NCBI RefSeq assembly: GCF_031199965.1
Contig: NZ_CP133605.1
Coordinates: 893,501 to 957,500 of the forward strand
DNA from: Paenibacillus sp. D2_2
GTDB lineage: Bacteria; Bacillota; Bacilli; Paenibacillales; Paenibacillaceae
Length of the DNA: 64,000 bases
Direction of reading: 5' to 3'
A model generated the notes under the pieces. That model worked only from the letters and a program-made list of their open reading frames with translations. It made no database searches and was not told where the DNA came from. The translations under genes were made by a program, and so were the position numbers. Positions 8,965-17,103 of the stretch are shown here, in pieces (position 1 is the first letter of the stretch; every line of letters begins with the position of its first letter).

Positions 8965-9954
8965 ATGGATACGAGTCTAATAATTATTTTTGTTGTTATC
9001 ATACTGGCGTTAGGCTTCGACTTTATTAACGGCTTCCATGATACAGCCAATGCGATTGCAACATCGGTCTCTACCAGGGCCCTGAAACCGCGGACGGCGA
9101 TTTTGATGGCTGCCGGAATGAACTTCCTCGGAGCCTTGTTGTTTACCGGCGTTGCGAAGACTATCGGTGGGAGTGTAGCGGACCCTTCCACACTAGATAA
9201 TGGTCTGGAAGTATTAATTGCTACACTACTTGCGGCTATTATCTGGAACCTGATCACATGGTGGTTCGGCATACCGTCTTCCTCCTCACATGCCCTTATT
9301 GGTGCATTGGCTGGTGCGGTATATGTCGGAGCTGGACCGGATAAGTTGAACTGGGGCGGTTTTACCAAAATCGTTGAGGCATTGATTATTTCCCCATTCC
9401 TTGCTTTTGGGATCGGCTTTATTGTGATGAAGATTCTGAAATGGATCTTTGCCAAACGAAGCCCGCATACAGTCAACAAAGGATTCCGTTCCATGCAGGT
9501 GATAACAGCTGCGATTCAGAGCTTCTCTCATGGTACGAACGATGCCCAGAAAGCGATGGGGATCATTACATTCGCACTTGTAACGGCCAAATTCCAGGAT
9601 CATATGGAAGTGCCGCTCTGGGTTAAGATTGCTGCCGCGTCAGCAATGGCTCTCGGTACATCTCTTGGCGGCTGGAAGATTATTAAGACGATGGGTACGA
9701 AAATATTCAAAATTGAACCGATCAACGGTTTTGCAGCGGATCTCTCATCGGCCTCGGTTATTTTTGGGGCGACTCTGATTCAATTGCCAGTCAGCACTAC
9801 GCATGCTATCACGTCATCCATTCTTGGCGTTGGCGCTGCGAAACGGTTCAATGGAGTTAGCTGGGGGCTAGCCGGTCGAATTGTTATTGCTTGGGTGATT
9901 ACGATTCCAATCGTGGCTGTACTTGCAGGTTTGATCTATATCGTATTGTTCTAA
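8965..9954 (+). CDS. pit: PiT family inorganic phosphate transporter
   Basis: 329-residue integral membrane protein with about ten hydrophobic helices. Both inverted PiT signature repeats are present: GFDFINGFHDTANAIATSVSTRAL near residues 18-41 and AIQSFSHGTNDAQKAMGII near 181-199. It moves phosphate, probably as a metal-phosphate complex, with protons. An in-frame stop four codons upstream fixes ATG 8965 as the first possible start, yet no clear Shine-Dalgarno sits in front of it. The GGGAGG near 8901 is too far away, so translation may be coupled to the upstream gene, or a base may be missing in the leader. Confidence 0.9.
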   Translation: MDTSLIIIFVVIILALGFDFINGFHDTANAIATSVSTRALKPRTAILMAAGMNFLGALLFTGVAKTIGGSVADPSTLDNGLEVLIATLLAAIIWNLITWWFGIPSSSSHALIGALAGAVYVGAGPDKLNWGGFTKIVEALIISPFLAFGIGFIVMKILKWIFAKRSPHTVNKGFRSMQVITAAIQSFSHGTNDAQKAMGIITFALVTAKFQDHMEVPLWVKIAAASAMALGTSLGGWKIIKTMGTKIFKIEPINGFAADLSSASVIFGATLIQLPVSTTHAITSSILGVGAAKRFNGVSWGLAGRIVIAWVITIPIVAVLAGLIYIVLF

Positions 9955-9976
9955 AGATAAAGCGAATATCAATGAC

Positions 9977-10003
9977 GCCAATCTGCTGCAGGATTGGCTT
10001 TCT
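9977..10003 (+). terminator. Weak intrinsic terminator after pit
   Basis: GCCAATC and GATTGGC pair around a short loop and are followed by the T-rich stretch TTTCTTTG. Confidence 0.6.
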
Positions 10004-10039
10004 TTGTATTCTACTGCATGGTGCGGGAGGTTATGGTCT

Positions 10040-11005
10040 ATGATTCGCGTGATGGGGATTACGCATGATCATCAGGTAAGAACGAATATAGCGTTGGAAG
10101 ACATTCATAACAGACAGAAGTATTTATGGAGTTGGGTCGATTTTGGCCAGCCAACGGATGAGGAAGCAGAACTTCTAGGTTCTTTCTTTCAATTCCATCC
10201 ACTAGCCATCGAGGATTGTATGCTACATGTCATGCAGCGTCCCAAGATTGACTTCTACGAAGATAATGATTTTCTGGTGCTGCATGCGCTTGACCCGGAC
10301 ACGTTGGAGCTTGTCGAGTTGAATCTGTTCATCGGCGAGAACTACATAGTATCCTTCCATCATCGGGAGCTCCAAGAGATCGATAGTGCTTGGGAGAGCA
10401 TTCAGAGCCGGGCGCTGAACCGGAAAATGTGGGAACGCGGCCCTTTTATCGCTGCTTATTTGGTAATCGACAATCTGGTCGATCAATATTTCCCTTGCGT
10501 CTATGCGGTGGAGGATGAGCTGGACGAGCTTGAGAAACTGGGTAGTCGCGAGTCGATCGAGCAGCTGATGAATCAAGTCTTCGATCTGCGGAGCAGGCTA
10601 CTCAAGCTGCGTAGAACGATCGTGCCGATGCGCGATTTAATGTATCATATTCTCAATTCGAAGCATATTCAGTCGCAGAAGGAAGCAGGAGCGTACTTCT
10701 CAGATATCTACGATCATCTGCTGAAACTGTCGGAGATGGTTGAGTCTAATCGTGAGATGACGGCAGATCTACGCGACTCTTATCTATCGCTTAACTCTAA
10801 CCGGATGAATGCCATTATGAAGACTTTGACTGTCATCACTAGTGTATTCATGCCGCTAACACTCATCGCCGGCATTTATGGTATGAACTTCGCTATTATG
10901 CCTGAGCTGCAGTGGAGATACGGATATTTCGGCGTGCTTGGATTGATGGCCGTGTTAAGTATTTGGATGATTCTCAGCTTCATGCGACGAGGCTGGTTCA
11001 AGTAG
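10040..11005 (+). CDS. corA: CorA family magnesium/divalent cation transporter
   Basis: 321 residues. A large acidic N-terminal cytoplasmic domain with a long helical stalk (about residues 160-255) leads into two C-terminal membrane helices. The diagnostic GMN motif is in IAGIYGMNFA, followed by the short loop MPELQW and a last helix ending in the basic MRRGWFK. It forms pentameric channels for Mg2+ or other divalent ions. Start at 10040 because CGGGAGG at 10024-10030 is nine bases upstream; the frame is open to 10004 but that part has no ribosome binding site. Confidence 0.9.
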   Translation: MIRVMGITHDHQVRTNIALEDIHNRQKYLWSWVDFGQPTDEEAELLGSFFQFHPLAIEDCMLHVMQRPKIDFYEDNDFLVLHALDPDTLELVELNLFIGENYIVSFHHRELQEIDSAWESIQSRALNRKMWERGPFIAAYLVIDNLVDQYFPCVYAVEDELDELEKLGSRESIEQLMNQVFDLRSRLLKLRRTIVPMRDLMYHILNSKHIQSQKEAGAYFSDIYDHLLKLSEMVESNREMTADLRDSYLSLNSNRMNAIMKTLTVITSVFMPLTLIAGIYGMNFAIMPELQWRYGYFGVLGLMAVLSIWMILSFMRRGWFK

Positions 11006-11033
11006 GAGAGGTAGTTGTATAGCTTTAGCTTTG

Positions 11034-11077
11034 AAGACGTCATTTCTCACTCAACGGGAAGTGATCGTCTTTTTTTG
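11034..11077 (+). terminator. Intrinsic terminator after corA
   Basis: AAGACG pairs with CGTCTT, extended by an imperfect inner stem, and is followed by seven T. Confidence 0.8.
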
Positions 11078-11194
11078 TGTAGTAGGATAGTGTTGATTTA
11101 TTTTTTGTATGGTTAGATAAATGTCCACTATTCAAGAGCTCTTCTGGCATACGATGACATCATATACAACTGTATCATTAAGGAGGAGGACCAC

Positions 11195-12085
11195 TTGAAG
11201 ATTCGTAAGGCGATCATACCGGCAGCAGGTTACGGAACGCGTCTTCTTCCAGCAACCAAAGCAATGCCCAAGGAAATGCTTCCGATCATAGATAAACCGA
11301 CCATCCAATTTATTATCGAAGAAGCGGCTGCTTCCGGAATCGAGGAGATTCTGATCGTCACTGGGAAGGGCAAGGTCATCGAGGACCATTTCGATTCTGC
11401 GCATGAGCTCGAGTATTTCCTGGAACAGAAGGGGAAGTTCGAAGAGCTCCGAAAAGTGAGAGAGTTTATTGGTCTGGCAGACATTCATTATATCCGCCAA
11501 TCCGAGCGAAAAGGGCTGGGCCATGCGATTCATGTGGGCAGAAAGTTTATTGGGGGAGAACCTTTTGCTGTGCTGCTTGGAGATAATTTCTTCGAGGCAG
11601 AGCCTCCGGCACTGAGACAGTTGATCGCAGGATTCGATAGGTTCCAGACTTCCATCTTGGGAGTTCAGACGGTAGCCGAAGATAAGGTATCCAGATACGG
11701 GATCGTCGATGCCAAGCCATTGATTGAAGACTTCGCCTATGTCGACCAATTAATTGAGAAGCCTCCGATAGGCACGATCGCTTCGCGTCTAGCTATGGTA
11801 GGACGTTATATTCTTACCCCATCCATCTTTGATATTCTGGAGAATCAGCCACCCGGTGTAGGAGGTGAGATTCAGCTTACCGACGCGTTGAACCGTCTCC
11901 TAACCAGGGAAGCGGTCTATACCTGTGAGATCAACGGTCGATGGCATGATGTTGGAGACCCACTTGGTTATCTTAAGGCCATCCTCGCGATTACAGGACA
12001 TTGTGGAAATCTGAAGAATGATCTGCAAGAAGAGGTAAATATGCTGCTGCAAGTTGATAAGGATATCCCTAGTTCCGAACAATAA
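11195..12085 (+). CDS. galU: UTP--glucose-1-phosphate uridylyltransferase
   Basis: 296 residues (GalU/GtaB). It makes UDP-glucose from UTP and glucose 1-phosphate for teichoic acid, glycolipid and exopolysaccharide synthesis. The nucleotide-binding start KAIIPAAGYGTRLLPATKAMPKEMLPI (reported here in pieces) has the GxGxRxLPxTK pattern at residues 9-22; LLGDNFFE supplies the metal-binding aspartate, and LIEKPP and GEIQLTDAL are family landmarks. TTG start at 11195 with AGGAGGAGG seven bases upstream. It stands alone, followed by a repeat element. Confidence 0.93.
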   Translation: MKIRKAIIPAAGYGTRLLPATKAMPKEMLPIIDKPTIQFIIEEAAASGIEEILIVTGKGKVIEDHFDSAHELEYFLEQKGKFEELRKVREFIGLADIHYIRQSERKGLGHAIHVGRKFIGGEPFAVLLGDNFFEAEPPALRQLIAGFDRFQTSILGVQTVAEDKVSRYGIVDAKPLIEDFAYVDQLIEKPPIGTIASRLAMVGRYILTPSIFDILENQPPGVGGEIQLTDALNRLLTREAVYTCEINGRWHDVGDPLGYLKAILAITGHCGNLKNDLQEEVNMLLQVDKDIPSSEQ

Positions 12086-12093
12086 CTAAAAGA

Positions 12094-12347
12094 GGTAGTT
12101 CAAAAAGTCCGCTTTTGATCACGAAGTAACACTGAGAGCATATTCGACATCGAATCTTGAATTCAGCCGGGCCTAAGCAGCCACTTACGAAGTCATGTTT
12201 CCTACGGAAGCATCTCAGGTGCTCACGTACCTACTACAAGTCTATGCTTACGAAGTCGTTTTCTACGAAAACGTGTAGCTCCGCTCCTTTCGTCCCTAGC
12301 TTCTTTCAACCTTCTCGGTGCTGAAGACCATACTTCTTGAACACGTA
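12094..12347 (-). repeat. Interspersed mosaic repeat, copy B (long form, inverted to copy A)
   Basis: About 250 bases that match the reverse complement of 3755-3934 from end to end, with outer inverted ends TAGTTCAAAAAGT and ACTTCTTGAACA. Two extra blocks are present at 12176-12219 and 12240-12275. Each contains CTTACGAAGTC followed by a tiny hairpin: TTTCC-TAC-GGAA in the first and GTTTTC-TAC-GAAAAC in the second. The blocks therefore look like copies of one small hairpin unit inserted into the short form. No coding potential. Confidence 0.8.
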
Positions 12348-12391
12348 CCAAAACTACGTTTGATCCGTATTTCAAGCTAATAGACCGTGAG

Positions 12392-12427
12392 AATAACAAG
12401 TACAGCAAAGTGAGCTGCGTTATTTTC
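12392..12427 (+). other. Stem-loop upstream of the GT8 gene
   Basis: AATAAC and CAGC in the left arm pair with GCTG and GTTATT in the right arm, followed by TTTC. It lies about 30 bases before the GT8 start and could be a terminator for galU/repeat transcription or an attenuator. Sequence alone does not decide. Confidence 0.45.
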
Positions 12428-12455
12428 TAAAAAACCAGGGAGGTGTTAAGCATAA

Positions 12456-13750
12456 ATGGTTGAATTGGCTTTAGCTTTTAGAGATCAGGATGGAAATTAT
12501 GCAGAACATGCAGCTGTCGTTCTTACATCGGTCTTCCGCAATACAGATGCACAGATTACCGTTCATATTCTTCATGACGAGACGTTGACCGACTTGAATA
12601 GGTTAAGAATTACACAGCTGGTTATGGCTCATAACCATACGGTTCACTTCTACCCTGTATTCTTGCCTATTGACTTAGCCGAATTAGTGGATGGGGCTCA
12701 ATCGGTTACTACATGGACCCGGGGAGCATGTACCGTCTGCTCCTGCCTTCTCTGCTTAATGTCAACAAAGTCATTTATCTGGATTGTGATGTGTTGGTAA
12801 ATCTGAATATTCAAGAGTTGTGGAATTTCGATTTGAATGCTTACTATTTAGCTGCAGTCAGAGATCTAGGTGCTGTAGCACTCGTCGACATTCTTTCGTC
12901 CTTCGGTTTGAATGCACTAACTTACTTCAATTCAGGCGTTATTGTATTTAATCTGAGCAATATCCGCCAAAATACGAACTGGTATGTGGATATGCTGGGA
13001 TTCCTGCGGCAATATCCCGGTACGACCTTGCCAGATCAGGATGTGCTCAATCACATTTTCGGTAACAACTATTTAGAGCTGGATGGGCTGTATAATGCCT
13101 TCAGCATCAACAATCCGGAACTTGATATCAATCATAAAATTGTGCACTTTGCTGGCGAGACGAAGTGGTGGGATCCTGCGTCCCCGGGCTTCACCCTGTA
13201 TCAGGAATATCTTAATCTAACACCTTGGAGATTGCCTGAGTCGCACTTTGCAGGGCTGGCCCAGTCCGTAGTACCTCAACATGAGACTCGAACGGATCAT
13301 GGAGATCCAGCAGTACAAGAGGGGGCTATGCTTCCCGTACCGCCCCTGGAGCATGAGGAGAAGCACCCAGCGCAACCTGTCCACCCTATAAAGAAGGCAC
13401 GTCTGAAGCGTTCTAGGCGTCTGCTGAGACTTAAGAAATTGAGGGAATTAAAGGAACTGAGGTTGTTATGGCGTATCCATCAGGGAACTCTAAAGCAGCG
13501 TAAATACCGATATGGCATTATGAGAAGAAAAATGCGGAATTCTTATCCGGGTAAAATGATGAATACAAGGAAAAGTCGGCAAGTCATAGTGAAGCGACGG
13601 AGGAAGGTCAATAGAACTGCTTTACAGACAGTACACTACCGGACTAAGAAAAGTCTGAAAAAAACGAATGTACACAAGGCAGAGCGGGTGACTTCTCCCT
13701 TCTTTACAAGCCAAAAAGGGAGAATGAAAGAAGAGCGCCCCTTTTTATGA
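12456..13750 (+). CDS. GT8 family glycosyltransferase with long basic tail, frameshifted
   Basis: Retaining GT-A glycosyltransferase. Frame 1 (12456-12800) starts VELALAFRDQDGNYAEHAAVVLTSV and reaches TTWT; frame 2 continues PGSMYRLLLPSLL and IYLDCDVLVN (the metal-binding DxD), then FNSGVIVFNL, LPDQDVLN and the conserved IVHFAGETKWW. A single missing C near 12716 rejoins them. The catalytic part ends near 13250. About 160 further residues form a proline/glutamate linker followed by a lysine- and arginine-rich tail (KKARLKRSRRLLRLKKL and more), unlike standard GT8 enzymes. ATG 12456 follows GGGAGGTG. The neighbour on the other strand has a similar basic tail, hinting at a spore-surface role; this is inference. 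Confidence 0.8.
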
Positions 13751-13770
13751 CGATGTAACAGGTCGGACCA

Positions 13771-13813
13771 AGGATCTCAGATTCCGTGATAGGGTGGGCT
13801 GAGATCCTTATTA
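13771..13813 (+). terminator. Intrinsic terminator after the GT8 gene
   Basis: AGGATCTCAG pairs with CTGAGATCCT around an 18-base loop, followed by TATTATATA. Confidence 0.75.
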
Positions 13814-13929
13814 TATATAACAGATACGAATGAAAAATAGCTGCCGAGACTTCTCGACAGCTCTGCTACTCCGTAATAAATGGAGTATCCAAAAAGGCTA
13901 TTTCTGCAGCGAATAGTCCTTTTATGAAT

Positions 13930-14415
13930 TTAACGGCGACGTTTGACTGGTGCTTTCCCACTGCGTGAACGGGAAGAGGAGCGCTTACCGCCTTTTTTGC
14001 TGCTCTTCTTGCTGCGGCGTGGTCTGTATTCGTCCAGCTTGTCGGCGTTGCCTTGCTTTTTGGATCCTGGAAGCAGGCTGGTGATCATTTTGGCCATCGG
14101 CGCGAACTGCTGAAACGTCTGCATCATACTTTGTACCTTGCCCATCGTGGCCATAATTCCGTCGATTCCGCCCATGCGATCAAGCATGCCTTTTAGATCG
14201 CCGAGATTGGGAAGGGAGAACCCGCCTCCTGACTTGGCGGCCGTAGTTGTAACAGCGGGTAGCGGATCGGCCGGCGGTGAATAAGGAACAAGCGCAGAAG
14301 CTTCGACGATCTCGGTTGGGTCGGAATCAAACGGCGTAATCCCCGGATAATTGTGCGAATAGGGATACGAATGGGGCGTCGCACTTCGCCGTGGAGGAGT
14401 GTAATGCGGCATCAT
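13930..14415 (-). CDS. Hypothetical protein with disordered N-terminus and Ser/Arg/Lys tail, coat-protein-like
   Basis: 161 residues. The first 75 are rich in proline, tyrosine and serine (MMPHYTPPRRSATPHSYPYS), the middle (about 80-125) is a glycine/methionine-rich amphipathic stretch (NLGDLKGMLDRMGGIDGIMATMG), and the last 35 are almost all Arg, Lys and Ser (RRSKKSSKKGGKRSSSRSR). This resembles the YqfQ/VrrA-like and CotG-like low-complexity proteins of spore formers, but I cannot assign a family with certainty. Start ATG 14415 has GAAGGAAAG upstream; a second ATG follows directly. Transcribed towards the GT8 gene. Confidence 0.6.
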   Translation of the reverse strand: MMPHYTPPRRSATPHSYPYSHNYPGITPFDSDPTEIVEASALVPYSPPADPLPAVTTTAAKSGGGFSLPNLGDLKGMLDRMGGIDGIMATMGKVQSMMQTFQQFAPMAKMITSLLPGSKKQGNADKLDEYRPRRSKKSSKKGGKRSSSRSRSGKAPVKRRR

Positions 14416-14718
14416 ATCACTTTCCTTCTCAAGTATTGTGTCAGGAAGTGGTAAGCAGCACCTGCAGCTTCTTCCATTCCTGGTTATGCATATAATCCGT
14501 TAGTGTGACTAAGATAGTTGTTTAGTAAATAGGCATTTGCAATAATACAATGTATGTATCTACCCATATTTTCGTCTGGACGAATGTCACGGTTTTGTGG
14601 GCATTTGCGGAAAATGGGCGTTCTTTCTGTGATGCGTGAAATCGTTAATGCTTGAAAAAGATCACCTTACTCGGGTACAATGGTGGTGTGGTACAGTAAC
14701 GGTAGGGATGATGATCCA
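14416..14718. other. Divergent intergenic region with yerC promoter
   Basis: Spacer between the leftward coat-like gene and rightward yerC. The promoter listed at 14652-14681 is the only feature I can support. Confidence 0.5.
14652..14681 (+). promoter_or_regulatory. Sigma-A-type promoter of yerC
   Basis: TTGAAA at 14652-14657 and TACAAT at 14676-14681, spacing 18. It places the transcript start near 14688, which rules out the ORF start at 14680 and supports GTG 14719. Confidence 0.65.
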
Positions 14719-15009
14719 GTGCAACTTAAGAAGTTGAATGATAAGACGATCGATCAATTGTTTGAAGCGATACTTTCTTTGAAGAATGTTGAGGAATGCT
14801 ACGTCTTCTTTGATGATCTTTGTACAGTTAACGAAATTCAATCGCTCTCCCAGCGTCTGGAAGTAGCGAGAATGCTTGGCAAGGGATCTACATATAATCA
14901 GATCGAAGCTGAGACTGGAGCCAGTACGGCAACGATTTCGCGTGTTAAGCGCTGTCTTAATTATGGTAATGACGGGTATAAAATGGCGCTTGAGCGCATC
15001 AACCTGTAA
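14719..15009 (+). CDS. yerC: YerC/TrpR-related DNA-binding protein
   Basis: 96 residues of the YerC/YecD family, related to the Trp repressor fold. Helical, with the helix-turn-helix GKGSTYNQIEAETGASTATISRVKRCL at about residues 54-80 (given as one motif region) and the family ending YKMALERI. Role: probable transcriptional regulator, target unknown. GTG 14719 is chosen over the longer frame because the promoter lies upstream and a GGTAGGG-like site precedes it. It begins a tight cluster yerC-cbiX-dgkB, all in one direction. Confidence 0.85.
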   Translation: MQLKKLNDKTIDQLFEAILSLKNVEECYVFFDDLCTVNEIQSLSQRLEVARMLGKGSTYNQIEAETGASTATISRVKRCLNYGNDGYKMALERINL

Positions 15010-15068
15010 CTGTGAAGATAGGGCCTTTGGCACCACAGGATTGGATAGTCGGTCAGGGGGCATGTGAC

Positions 15069-15862
15069 GTGAGGAATTCTCGTTCTCTGGGGAAGCCCGG
15101 AGTACTTGTTATCAGTCACGGGTCCCCCGATCCGGACTGGGTAGCCTTTGTAGATGAAGCTGTCGCGGGTGCGGCAGATGAGCTGCAGGAAGATATCCCA
15201 ATCGTATCCTCCTTCTTGAGATCGTGGAAGGGCGTTTGATACAGGACGGAATTGATCAGTTAGAAAATATGGGAGTGACGGATATGATCGTCATTCCGTT
15301 ATTTGTCTCATCGGGGAGCACTCATATCGATGAGATTTCATATGCACTTGGTATTAAGAGCACGCCGGAGAAAGAGACGGATCTAGAGCCTTTTTCTTTA
15401 ACCGCCCGCGTGTTTTTTGGCGATCCGATCGACGACGACCCCATTGTGGCCGAGATAGTCTGGGACAAGGTGAAGGAGCTATCGATAAAGCCCGATCGGG
15501 AGGTTCTACTTCTTGTCGGGCATGGCAGCCGGCATGAGAGCTTCCGGCAGCGTTGGGAACGGGGAATCGCAGGGTTATCCGCCCGCGTTGGCAATCTTGG
15601 CCGGATGGCAAATGCCGATTATGCGCTGCTAAGTCCTGATAGCTTGCGCAGCAAAGTAAGCTACTGGCAGGAGGATCGGGGCTATGAGGTTATCGTTGCT
15701 CCACTCTTTTTAAGTAAGGGCTATTTTACCGGTACAGTGATTCCAGCCCGGTTAGAAGGGCTTGAGTATCGTTACTCCGGAGAGGCATTGTTGCCACATT
15801 CCAAGTTGTCCCGCTGGATATATCAGCAGATATTGAATATAATGGGATCATTGAAATTATGA
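15069..15862 (+). CDS. cbiX: Sirohydrochlorin chelatase / CbiX-like protein, frameshifted
   Basis: Two-domain CbiX-type chelatase (inserts Co2+ or Fe2+ into sirohydrochlorin). Domain 1 starts GVLVISHGSPDPDWV with the metal-binding histidine in ISHGS, and continues to about VSSF. A missing base near 15215 shifts the frame, after which LEIVEGRLIQDGIDQLENMG and the second metal-site region VIPLFVSSGSTHIDEI follow. Domain 2 begins EVLLLVGHGSRHESF and includes VIVAPLFLSKGYFTGTVIP. Rejoined length is about 264 residues. GTG 15069 with AGGGGGC upstream is preferred to the more upstream ATG at 15012, which lacks a site. Lone CbiX genes in Bacillales are usually thought to serve siroheme synthesis. 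Confidence 0.8.
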
Positions 15863-15883
15863 AAAACAGGTGGCGTTCAAGTA

Positions 15884-16771
15884 ATGAAAAGAGCTAGGCT
15901 TATCTATAATCCCACTTCCGGAAGGGAAGAAATGAGGAGATTGCTTCCGAATATTCTAGATCGGCTTGACCAGGCCGGTATAGAGACGTCTTGTCATGCG
16001 ACGACTGGAGATGGCGATGCTACACGTGAGGCTGCTGAATCGGTGCAGCGTGGCTATGACATCATCATCACTGCCGGCGGAGACGGGACGTTGAACGAGG
16101 TCGTGAACGGTATGGCAGGGTATGAGGATTTGCCGCCATTAGGTATTTTTCCGCTTGGAACGACCAATGACTTCGCGCGGGCGATGAAGATTCCGAAGCG
16201 CTGGGAAGACTTCTGTGATCTGGTCATTGATAATAAGACGAGACCGATAGACATTGGCAAGGTGAACGGACGACATTTCATTAATATCGCTGGTGGCGGC
16301 TCTCTAACAGAATTAACATATGAAGTTCCGAGCCGTCTGAAGACGATGATCGGCCAGTTGGCGTACTACATGAAGGGGATTGAGAAGATGATCAACCTCT
16401 CGCCAACGGAGCTGGTTATCCGTGCTGAAGGAATCGGCGAGGTCGAGGGTGAGTTCATGATGTTCCTGATTGCGAACAGCAACTCGGTTGGCGGCTTCGA
16501 GAAGCTTGCGCCGGACGCCAGAATCGATGACGGCTTGCTTGACGTCATTGCCGTGAAGAAATGTAATCTGGCGGAATTCATTCGCCTGGTCACGATGGCT
16601 CTGCGCGGCGATCATTTCAATGATCCGCGGATCATGTACTTCAAGACCGAACGGATGGAGGTCACCTCACCGGGTCATGTCCTGCTCAATCTGGACGGTG
16701 AACTCGGCGGCGAGCTTCCAGGCGTATTCGAGATTTTGCCGCGACATTTGCATATTTTTGCGCATGAGTAA
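15884..16771 (+). CDS. dgkB: Diacylglycerol kinase
   Basis: 295-residue soluble lipid kinase of the DgkB/YerQ type that recycles diacylglycerol to phosphatidic acid during lipoteichoic acid synthesis. Motifs: ARLIYNPTSG at the start, the ATP-binding GGDGTLNEVVNG near residues 66-77, and PLGTTNDFARA near 95-105. The C-terminal beta-sandwich includes HFINIAGGGSLTEL and DDGLLDVI. Spaced 21 bases after cbiX with GGTGG-like upstream sequence. In B. subtilis dgkB lies beside rlmCD (yefA-type), the same order as here. Confidence 0.92.
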   Translation: MKRARLIYNPTSGREEMRRLLPNILDRLDQAGIETSCHATTGDGDATREAAESVQRGYDIIITAGGDGTLNEVVNGMAGYEDLPPLGIFPLGTTNDFARAMKIPKRWEDFCDLVIDNKTRPIDIGKVNGRHFINIAGGGSLTELTYEVPSRLKTMIGQLAYYMKGIEKMINLSPTELVIRAEGIGEVEGEFMMFLIANSNSVGGFEKLAPDARIDDGLLDVIAVKKCNLAEFIRLVTMALRGDHFNDPRIMYFKTERMEVTSPGHVLLNLDGELGGELPGVFEILPRHLHIFAHE

Positions 16772-17103
16772 TGAACTAGAATATCTGCAATACTGCGAAT
16801 AGAATACCGGTAAAACTGCACTTTTGCAGTAATTCTTAGTCAAACCCTATCTTCCTCCGTAAAAAGATGTATTTTTACAGGAATTGTTGCCTAAATTGTC
16901 TTGCAGCGCGCAAAATGAGAAAGATTATTCATTTGATTTGAACACTTTGTATCGATAGGTGTACAGCAGTGTTCTGAATTGTTCAAAAAGATCGATTATA
17001 ATGTCAGGTTCCCCTGCCTTGTCGGCGGGGGTTTTGCATGAAATGAGAGAATGTACATCGTACATGAAATAGACTTAACTTGGAAAGAAGTGAAGTGGTA
17101 GCC
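16772..17103. other. Intergenic region before rlmD
   Basis: About 330 bases without a gene. It holds the hairpin at 17009-17036 and an AT-rich area that must contain the rlmD promoter. No tRNA or riboswitch fold is evident. Confidence 0.5.
17009..17036 (+). terminator. Intrinsic terminator or leader hairpin
   Basis: CCCCTGCC pairs with GGCGGGG around TTGTC and is followed by GTTTTG. It lies 70 bases before the rlmD start, so it could end dgkB transcription or act in the rlmD leader. Confidence 0.6.
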
